From Xanthobacteraceae bacterium (GTDB lineage Bacteria > Pseudomonadota > Alphaproteobacteria > Rhizobiales > Xanthobacteraceae): a stretch of DNA of 43,584 nt. A model generated the notes under the pieces. The model saw only the letters and a program-made list of their open reading frames with translations, searched no databases and was not told the origin of the DNA. Shown here one piece after another: positions 37,778 through 43,584 of the stretch. Within the stretch, counting starts at the first letter, position 1, and the number at the start of each line of letters is the position of its first letter. The stretch spans positions 1-43,584 of the forward strand of contig JARLJA010000026.1 in assembly GCA_031291445.1 (NCBI GenBank). Direction: 5' to 3'. The position numbers were made by a program, and so were the translations under genes.

Positions 37778-39076
37778 CTAGAACAGCCCCGGCTGCTGCC
37801 GGCTCTGGATTCTGACCCAGGCCAGCGCGCTGGCGATCGCGACCAGGAGGCCGATGCCGGCAACGCCGACGGCGACCTGCATCGCCAGCGAATCCGACAC
37901 CGTGGCGATGATGAAATATCCGGCGAGCGACAGCGGCACGCTGACGCAATAGATGCTCAGCGAGTTCTCGCCGCAGCGGATCGCGGCGCGTATCACCGGG
38001 GTGACGACGAGCCGGCGCAGCCCGCCGGCGATGGAAACCGGGGTGCCCGGCGGCGCGTCGCGCCAGCCCGGTCCGCGGTGGCCGAAGCCGAGCCAGTCGC
38101 GCGGCACGTAGTGCGCCGCCAGCGCCGCCATCGCCAGGAAGTGCAACAGCCGCAGCGGGTCGAGGCCGGACTTGTCGACCGGATAGATCAACCTGGCGAT
38201 GACGTTGGGAACGAGGTTCTCCAGCGGTCCGACGGTCCAGCCCAGCACGACGACGAAGCTGAAGGCGACATAGGCGATCGACAGCACCGGGACATGGTTG
38301 CGGATCAGCGGCCACAGCCGCACCCCGCCATAGCTCGCCCACCAGGCGCCGAACACGAACAGCAACTGCCAGGCGAACGGATTGAAATACCAGGTGCTGA
38401 CCGGCCATTGCGGCACGTTCCAGTCGAACCGGTGGGTCAGGACGTAGAGCAGCACCGAGGCGGCCAGCGTGGCGTTGGGGACGCGCCGCAATGCGAACAG
38501 CAGCGGCGCGACCAGCACATGGAACAGGACGAAGGTCGGCAGGATGTCGGTATTGGCCGGCCGGTATTGCATGATCAGGGCATGGGCCAGCGCCGGGCCC
38601 GGCTGGTCCAGCACGATGTGGGCGTTGCTGTCGTTGAGAAACTGCTCGCCGGCATAGAACGCGAGCACCGTGCAGGCGAGCACCACCATCAGGAAGGCGA
38701 TGTAGATCTCGAAGCCGCGCCGCAGCGTGCGGGCCACCACGTTGCCCCAGCCGTGGCGCCGCGCGGAGGCGCCGTAGGCCAGCGCGCAGGTCGCGCCGGA
38801 GACGAAGACGAAGATCTCGGTGGTGTCGCTGAAGCCGAAATTGCGCGGCGTGAGCCAGCTCAGGACGTTGACCGGCATGTGATCGACGAATACGCACCAC
38901 AGCGCGACGCCGCGGCAGGCATCGAGCCGCAGATCGCGCTCGATCCGCTTCGGGGCCGGCGCCTGGCGCTCGGCGGGATCGGCCGGAGCGGGGCTGGCGC
39001 GCAGGCTCGCGTCGGTGTCGCCGCCGGAAGCCGCCGCGACGGCTCGCGCGCCGCGCGTCCGGGGGTCGTCAGACAT
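37778..39076 (-). CDS. opgC: OpgC-domain membrane protein (periplasmic glucan modification)
   Basis: Polytopic inner-membrane acyltransferase-like protein of 432 aa. In other proteobacteria OpgC adds succinyl groups to osmoregulated periplasmic glucans. A low-complexity lead (to about residue 45) is followed by the family signature RDLRLDACRGVALWCVFVDHMP and SDTTEIFVFVSGATCALAYG, then eight or more membrane helices. ATG 39076 has GAAGGA 7 bases ahead. It follows galU by 45 bp on the same strand. GalU makes UDP-glucose, the building block of the glucans, so the operon makes metabolic sense. The opgG/opgH or ndv synthesis genes are not in the window. Confidence 0.88.
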   Translation of the reverse strand: MSDDPRTRGARAVAAASGGDTDASLRASPAPADPAERQAPAPKRIERDLRLDACRGVALWCVFVDHMPVNVLSWLTPRNFGFSDTTEIFVFVSGATCALAYGASARRHGWGNVVARTLRRGFEIYIAFLMVVLACTVLAFYAGEQFLNDSNAHIVLDQPGPALAHALIMQYRPANTDILPTFVLFHVLVAPLLFALRRVPNATLAASVLLYVLTHRFDWNVPQWPVSTWYFNPFAWQLLFVFGAWWASYGGVRLWPLIRNHVPVLSIAYVAFSFVVVLGWTVGPLENLVPNVIARLIYPVDKSGLDPLRLLHFLAMAALAAHYVPRDWLGFGHRGPGWRDAPPGTPVSIAGGLRRLVVTPVIRAAIRCGENSLSIYCVSVPLSLAGYFIIATVSDSLAMQVAVGVAGIGLLVAIASALAWVRIQSRQQPGLF

Positions 39077-39121
39077 CGCCGCTTCCTTCACCACGCCGCT
39101 CCGAAAGGACCCGGTGCCCTG

Positions 39122-40000
39122 CTATTTCGGGAAATACTTCCGCATTTCCTCGCGCAGGCCGTCGCGCAGGTCGTCGCGATCCATCGCGTAGGCGATATTG
39201 GCGGCGAGAAAGCCCGACTTCGAGCCGCAATCGTAGCTCTTGCCCTCGAACTTGAAGCCGTAGAACGGCTGGGTGCGGGCGAGGCCGAGCATGGCGTCGG
39301 TCAGCTGGATCTCGCCGCCGGCGCCGCGCTCCTGGGTTTCCAGGATCTTGAAGATCTCCGGCTGCAGGATGTAGCGGCCGGTGATCGAGAGGTTGGAGGG
39401 GGCCTGCTCGCGCTTCGGCTTCTCGACCATGCCCTTGAGTTCGAACAGGTCGCCGCGCTGCGCGCCGACGCCGACCACGCCGTACATGTGCACGGTGTCC
39501 ATCGGCACTTCCTCGACGGCGATGATGTTGGCCCGCTCGGCGCCCGCGGCCTGGGCGGCGTCGATCATCTGCTTCAGCCCGCTCGGCTTGTGCTTGACCA
39601 GCACGTCGGGCAGCAGCACCGCGAACGGTTCGTTGCCGACGATCTCGCGCGCGCACCACACCGCGTGGCCGAGCCCGAGCGGCTGCTGCTGGCGGGTGAA
39701 GGAGGTCGAGCCGGGCTCCGGCTGGTCGCGCTCGAGGATTTCCATTTCCTTGGTCTTGGCGCGCTCCTTGAGCGTGTCCTCGAGTTCGTAGGGCCGGTCG
39801 AAATGATCCTCGATGACGCCCTTGTTGCGGCCGGTGACGAAAACCAGATGTTCGATGCCGGCTTCGAGCGCCTCGTCCACCACGTGCTGGATCAGCGGGC
39901 GGTCGACCACGGTCAGCATTTCCTTGGGCATGGCCTTGGTGGCGGGCAGGAAGCGGGTGCCGAGACCGGCGACGGGGAAAACGGCTTTACGGATTTTCAT
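39122..40000 (-). CDS. galU: UTP-glucose-1-phosphate uridylyltransferase GalU
   Basis: Makes UDP-glucose for surface polysaccharides and glucans, 292 aa. It opens MKIRKAVFPVAGLGTRFLPATKAMPKEMLTVVDRP, the nucleotide-binding signature of GalU. LVFVTGRNKGVIEDHFD, QPLGLGHAVWCAREIVGNEPFAVLLPDV, MVEKPKREQAPSNLSITGRYIL and GKSYDCGSKSGFL follow in the standard order. ATG 40000 fits the domain start. The 26 upstream in-frame codons carry no homology. It is divergent from the lytic transglycosylase gene across 286 bp. Confidence 0.97.
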   Translation of the reverse strand: MKIRKAVFPVAGLGTRFLPATKAMPKEMLTVVDRPLIQHVVDEALEAGIEHLVFVTGRNKGVIEDHFDRPYELEDTLKERAKTKEMEILERDQPEPGSTSFTRQQQPLGLGHAVWCAREIVGNEPFAVLLPDVLVKHKPSGLKQMIDAAQAAGAERANIIAVEEVPMDTVHMYGVVGVGAQRGDLFELKGMVEKPKREQAPSNLSITGRYILQPEIFKILETQERGAGGEIQLTDAMLGLARTQPFYGFKFEGKSYDCGSKSGFLAANIAYAMDRDDLRDGLREEMRKYFPK

Positions 40001-40104
40001 GGGGTCTCTTCGGAAAATGGCAGGACGGACAAAGGTCAAACGCCGGAGGAACCAGTGGGTTTCCGCCCGAATGGGCACTAGGTAGCAGGTTTCGGGCTTT
40101 CTGC

Positions 40105-40136
40105 GGGACGTTTCGTGGCGCTTTTAGCGCCGTCCC
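40105..40136. other. Hairpin in the galU/mltB divergent region
   Basis: GGCGCT (40117-40122) pairs with AGCGCC (40126-40131) around TTT. Outside it GGGAC (40105-40109) pairs with GTCCC (40132-40136), leaving a 7-base bulge on the left. It lies about 105 bases upstream of galU and 150 upstream of the transglycosylase gene. It may be a leader structure of either gene, or a degenerate REP. The rest of the 286-bp gap (40001-40286) holds no gene. Confidence 0.45.
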
Positions 40137-40286
40137 ATGAAGGAAACCTGACGCCGGGCGCGCCAGTCGGTGGTCCGCCCGCCGCGGCACTGGATTGGCG
40201 CCGGACCGTGGCCATTAATCGACTGTAAACCCTGTCTGGCCCTTGTTATCGGACGGCGGGATCACAGGCCGGGACGGACGAGAGCG

Positions 40287-41750
40287 ATGGCGGAAGCGGA
40301 CAGGCGGCGGCGGACGAAGGTGCGGGCGGGCGCGCGGGCCCTGCTGGCAGCATGCGGGCTGGCCGTGATGACGGGCGCGGCGTTGGCTCAGAGCGCGAGC
40401 GGGGGCGGTCCGGTGCCGCCGCCCGGCGACCTGACCGGGGCGGTCCCCCAGCCCGCGCCCCAGGGCCAGCGCCGGGTCGCGCAGCAGTCGCCGTTTTCCT
40501 TCCTGCCGTCGCTGTTCTCGCCGCAGCCGGAGGCGGCGCCGCCATCGGGTGGCGAGAAGCAGTGGAGCGGGGAGGACGGCGCCTCGGGCCATCCGCTGAT
40601 GACCGCCCAGGCGATTCGCGAGGCGGCGGCCAATTTCGACGCCTGCGTCGCCGGCCTGTGGCCGGAGGCGGCACGGCGCGGCATTTCGCAGGAGAGTTTC
40701 GCCCGCTTCACCGAGGGGCTGACGCCCGACCTGCGGATCATGGACCTGATGGATTCGCAGCCGGAATTCACCAAGGCGATCTGGGAGTATCTCGATGTCC
40801 TGGTCAGCGACGCGCGGCTGCAGCGCGGCCGCGAAATCCTGGCGCAGTACAAGACCACCTTCGACGCGGTCGAGAAGGCCTACGGCGTCGACCGCTATGT
40901 GATCGCCGCGATCTGGGGCATCGAATCCAACTACTCCACCCAGGGCGGCGAGCGCAGCGTGCTGCGCTCCACTGCGACGCTGTCGTGCATCGGCCGCCGC
41001 CAGGCCTATTTCCGCAACGAATTCCTCTCCGCGCTGGAAATCCTGCACCACGGCGACCTGCGCCCCGAGCAGATGAAGGGATCATGGGCCGGCGCGTTCG
41101 GCCCGACCCAGTTCATGCCCACCGCGTTCAAGCGCTACGCGGTCGATTTCGACCAGGACGGACGGCGCGACGTGGTCGACGACGTCGCCGACCTGATCGC
41201 TTCCACCGCCAACAACCTCAAGAAGGACGGCTGGCAGAGCGGCCAGAGCTGGGGCTACGAGGTCGAGGTGCCGGCCGGCTTCAACTACATCCTGGCCGAC
41301 CGCGCGCGGCAGATGACGATTTCGCAGTGGGAGCATCTCGGCATCAAGCGGGCCGGCGGCAAGCCGTTTCCGCGCCTGACCGACCAGGCCTTCCTGCTGG
41401 CGCCTGCGGGAGCCGAGGGGCCGGGCTTCCTGATGCTGCAGAACTTCCGCACCATCCTGCGCTACAACCCGGCCGAGGCCTATGCGCTGGCGATCGGGCA
41501 CTTCGCCGACCGCCTGCGCGGCGGCCCGCCGTTCGTGCAGCCCTGGCCGCGCCAGGAGCGGGTGCTGAGCCGCGCCGAGCGGCTCGAGCTGCAGCAGCTC
41601 CTGGTGCGCCACGGCTTCTATCGCGGCGAGCCGGACGGCCAGTTCGGCGGCGAGACCCGCAAGGCGCTACGTGAATACCAGGCGTCGGTCGGCGCGCCCG
41701 CCGACGGCTTTGCCACCTCGGCCGTGCTCGACCGCCTGCGCGGCCAGTAA
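40287..41750 (+). CDS. Lytic murein transglycosylase, MltB type, with peptidoglycan-binding domain
   Basis: Cleaves the MurNAc-GlcNAc bond of peptidoglycan, periplasmic, 487 aa. A signal peptide (to about residue 35, AALAQ) precedes a Pro-rich linker to residue 100. The SLT_2 (GH103) domain covers about 110-400: catalytic E213 in AIWGIESNYSTQGG, and GSWAGAFGPTQFMPTAFKRYAVDFDQDGRRD. A PG_binding_1 domain closes the protein (RLELQQLLVRHGFYRGEPDGQFGGETRKALREYQ). ATG 40287 has GAGAG ahead. It is divergent from galU. Confidence 0.94.
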   Translation: MAEADRRRRTKVRAGARALLAACGLAVMTGAALAQSASGGGPVPPPGDLTGAVPQPAPQGQRRVAQQSPFSFLPSLFSPQPEAAPPSGGEKQWSGEDGASGHPLMTAQAIREAAANFDACVAGLWPEAARRGISQESFARFTEGLTPDLRIMDLMDSQPEFTKAIWEYLDVLVSDARLQRGREILAQYKTTFDAVEKAYGVDRYVIAAIWGIESNYSTQGGERSVLRSTATLSCIGRRQAYFRNEFLSALEILHHGDLRPEQMKGSWAGAFGPTQFMPTAFKRYAVDFDQDGRRDVVDDVADLIASTANNLKKDGWQSGQSWGYEVEVPAGFNYILADRARQMTISQWEHLGIKRAGGKPFPRLTDQAFLLAPAGAEGPGFLMLQNFRTILRYNPAEAYALAIGHFADRLRGGPPFVQPWPRQERVLSRAERLELQQLLVRHGFYRGEPDGQFGGETRKALREYQASVGAPADGFATSAVLDRLRGQ

Positions 41751-41933
41751 GCGGCTGGTACCTTTAGGGTTTGCGGAGCTCCGGCGGCCCGTTAAACATG
41801 CCGTCGACAAGCCCTGCGCGCCCTTGACGGACCGGGCGCCGGCGAGGCTTATGGATTCATTGTCGGTCCGCCTCGCACCGGCCGGATTCGCATCCTATTT
41901 TCCCGGCAGGTCGAGTTTTCCAGCGTGGAACGG
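41751..41933. other. Intergenic region between lytic transglycosylase and DUF459 gene
   Basis: 183 bp on the same strand as both neighbours. No terminator with a T tail and no open frame with a ribosome site were seen. A TTGACG at 41824-41829 has a poor -10 partner, so no promoter is called. Confidence 0.4.
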
Positions 41934-43584
41934 ATGTCGAAGCCAAACCTGTTGCGACGCCTGCGAGGCGAGGCCGGAACGCTGACGGCGCTCGCGGTGG
42001 CGGCGTTCACGCTGGTGGCGCTGAGCGCTCCCGCTGCGGCCCAGTTCTTCGACTTTTTCGGACGGCCGCCGCCGCGACCGCCCCAGGGCGTCCAGGGCTC
42101 CCCTTCGCAGCGCGGATACCTGCCGCCGCAGTTCCAGCAGATGTTTCCGGGCGGCGCGCCGGTGCAGCAGCAGCGCGCGGCGGATTATTCCCACGCGCCG
42201 CCGCCCGAAAAGCGCGACACCACGCCCGAGCGCAATGTGCTGGTGCTGGGCGACTCCATGGCCGACTGGCTGGCCTACGGCCTCGAGGACGCCTTCGCCG
42301 AGCAGGAGCCTGATCTCGGCGTGATCCGCCGGCACAAGACCGTGTCCGGCCTGATCCGCTACCAGCCCAAGGGCGACCCCGCCGATTGGGCCGCCGCCGC
42401 CAAGGGCATTCTGGCCAGCGAGCGGCCCGACGCCATCGTCGTCATGCTCGGCCTCAACGACCGCGTCCCGATCCGCGAGCCGGTGGAGGCCACCAAGCCC
42501 GGCGCCGACAAGAAGGACGCCCGCGGCAAGGACGGCAGGCCTTCGACCGACGGCGCCGAGGTCAAGCCGCGCGACGGCAAGGCCGCCGATCCCGACGCGG
42601 TCGACGACGCCGACAGCGACACGCCCTCGATCATGGCCCCGGAAAAGGCGGCGCGGTCGTCGAGCGGGACCTACGACTTCCGCGAGGACCGCTGGGTCGA
42701 ACTCTACGGCAAGAAGATCGAGGAGATGATCGGTGTCCTCAAGTCCAAGGGCGTTCCGGTGATCTGGGTCGGCCTGCCGGCGGTGCGCGGCCCGAAGGCG
42801 ACCTCCGACATGCTGTTCCTCGACGCGCTCTACCGCGACGAAGCGGGCAAAGCCGGCATCACCTATGTCGACGTCTGGGACGGCTTCGTCGACGAGGCCG
42901 GCCGCTTCATGCCCCAGGGCCCCGACTTCGAGGGCCAGATCCGCCGGCTGCGCAGCGGTGACGGCGTGTTCTTCACCAAGGCCGGCGCCCGCAAGCTCGC
43001 CCACTATGTCGAGCGCGAGGTCACGCGCTTGCTGGCCAACCGCTCGGCGCCGCTGGCGCTGCCGAACGAACCGGCGGTGCCCGAGGTCAATGCCCGCCCC
43101 GGCGGTCCCGCGCCGCGCCCGCTGGCGGGCCCGGTGGTGCCGCTGGTGGCGTCCTCGGTCGGCACCGACGAACTGCTCGGCGGCCCCGGCACCCGGCCGG
43201 CCGCGGTGGATGCGCTGGCCGCGCGAACCCTGGTCAAGGGCGAGGCGCTGGCGGCGCCGGCCGGCCGTGCCGATGACTATGCCTGGCCGCGCCGCGACGT
43301 CGAGCGCTTCGATCCGTCCAGGGAAGCCGTTCCGGTCGCCACGGCGCCTGCGGGCAAGACCGAAGCCCCGGTCGCGGCGGTGGCACCCGATGCCGCGACG
43401 CCGGGGGCGCCGGCCGCACCTGCCGCCCCCAAGAAGAAGCGGGCCCAGCAGCCACCAACGCAGCAACAGCCCGGTCCGCAGCAGGCGACGCCGCCGCAGG
43501 GCGCGCCGTCGACCGGCCTGTTCGGCGGCGAGATCCGCCCCGCGGCGCCGCCGGCAGCCGCGCCGGTCAAGCCCCGGCCGCGCG
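41934..43584 (+). CDS. DUF459 SGNH-hydrolase-like secreted protein (partial, 3' end beyond window)
   Basis: At least 550 residues, running off the right edge. A signal peptide (residues 1-37, ending PAAAQ) and a Pro/Gln-rich linker precede the SGNH domain: block I NVLVLGDSMADWLAYG (S108) and block III VVMLGLNDRVPI (N175). A charged Gly/Asp/Lys-rich insertion sits at about residues 183-245. The fold then resumes (WVELYGKKIEEMIGVLKSKGVPVIWVGLPA). The terminal block, normally DGVH, reads DGVFFTKAGARKLAHYVE, so the expected catalytic His is Phe346. After residue 370 a long Pro/Ala-rich tail with GAPAAPAAPKKK follows. Substrate unknown; family members are thought to act on envelope acyl groups. 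The start ATG 41934 has only a weak ribosome site; GTG 41925 is an alternative. Confidence 0.88.
   Translation, partial: MSKPNLLRRLRGEAGTLTALAVAAFTLVALSAPAAAQFFDFFGRPPPRPPQGVQGSPSQRGYLPPQFQQMFPGGAPVQQQRAADYSHAPPPEKRDTTPERNVLVLGDSMADWLAYGLEDAFAEQEPDLGVIRRHKTVSGLIRYQPKGDPADWAAAAKGILASERPDAIVVMLGLNDRVPIREPVEATKPGADKKDARGKDGRPSTDGAEVKPRDGKAADPDAVDDADSDTPSIMAPEKAARSSSGTYDFREDRWVELYGKKIEEMIGVLKSKGVPVIWVGLPAVRGPKATSDMLFLDALYRDEAGKAGITYVDVWDGFVDEAGRFMPQGPDFEGQIRRLRSGDGVFFTKAGARKLAHYVEREVTRLLANRSAPLALPNEPAVPEVNARPGGPAPRPLAGPVVPLVASSVGTDELLGGPGTRPAAVDALAARTLVKGEALAAPAGRADDYAWPRRDVERFDPSREAVPVATAPAGKTEAPVAAVAPDAATPGAPAAPAAPKKKRAQQPPTQQQPGPQQATPPQGAPSTGLFGGEIRPAAPPAAAPVKPRPR

Noticed and set aside
37712..40081. 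789-codon open frame on the plus strand opposite opgC and galU
   Set aside because: Same cause. The product is rich in Arg, Asp, His and Gly without recognisable folds, and both minus-strand genes have clear signatures.
41824..41852. Promoter TTGACG-N17-GCTTAT ahead of the DUF459 gene
   Set aside because: The -10 matches only three of six positions, so it is no better than chance in this sequence.

Overview
The window is high-GC chromosomal DNA from an alphaproteobacterium of the Bradyrhizobium/Rhodopseudomonas group (Nitrobacteraceae). The main reasons are a complete pimFABCD-type dicarboxylate/benzoate-tail beta-oxidation operon next to a Liv-type ABC transporter, a CIRCE-controlled groESL, HisG paired with HisZ, a DUF2076 protein, an OpgC/GalU pair and the REP-like palindromes typical of that group. 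No rRNA, tRNA, CRISPR array, insertion sequence, integrase or phage gene was seen. Gene density and codon character are uniform, so this looks like core chromosome rather than an island.

1-9.2 kb: two branched-chain-amino-acid-type (HAAT) ABC transporters, both on the minus strand. The first (livH, and a livM whose frame runs on into what looks like a fused LivG ATPase at the left edge) is divergent from a MarR regulator, with an AT-rich palindrome between them. A glycerate kinase follows. The second transporter is a complete livG-livF-livH-livM-binding protein operon that ends in a strong terminator. 9.2-17.8 kb: an IclR regulator (pimR-like) is divergent from pimF-pimA-pimB-pimC-pimD. These encode acyl-CoA ligase, paired acyl-CoA dehydrogenases, enoyl-CoA hydratase/3-hydroxyacyl-CoA dehydrogenase and thiolase, which together are sufficient for CoA activation and beta-oxidation of dicarboxylic or fatty acids. 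The neighbouring transporter probably imports the substrates.

17.9-23.8 kb: glycerol kinase, a small conserved protein, a ribbon-helix-helix protein, a cysteine hydrolase with a striking array of GCCGTAG repeats upstream, and groES-groEL with CIRCE. 23.8-32.5 kb: a lipoprotein, CheZ, an L,D-transpeptidase, a DUF2076 protein, a glycosyltransferase/YdjC-deacetylase pair that resembles FlmF2/NaxD lipid A modification, hisG-hisZ and rsmE. Several short tandem duplications (8-12 bp units) sit at gene borders in this segment.

32.7-43.6 kb is mostly cell envelope: a secreted Pro/Gly-rich protein, UbiA, the KpsF arabinose-5-phosphate isomerase (Kdo pathway), a large beta-barrel outer membrane protein, a DUF7662 protein, OpgC, GalU, an MltB-type lytic transglycosylase and a DUF459 SGNH hydrolase cut by the right edge. 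GalU supplies UDP-glucose, which is the precursor of the periplasmic glucans that OpgC decorates.

No clearly new multi-gene system is evident. The best leads are the GCCGTAG array, the GT2/deacetylase pair, the recurrent gene-border tandem repeats, the doubled HAAT transporters and an SGNH hydrolase that appears to lack its catalytic histidine.
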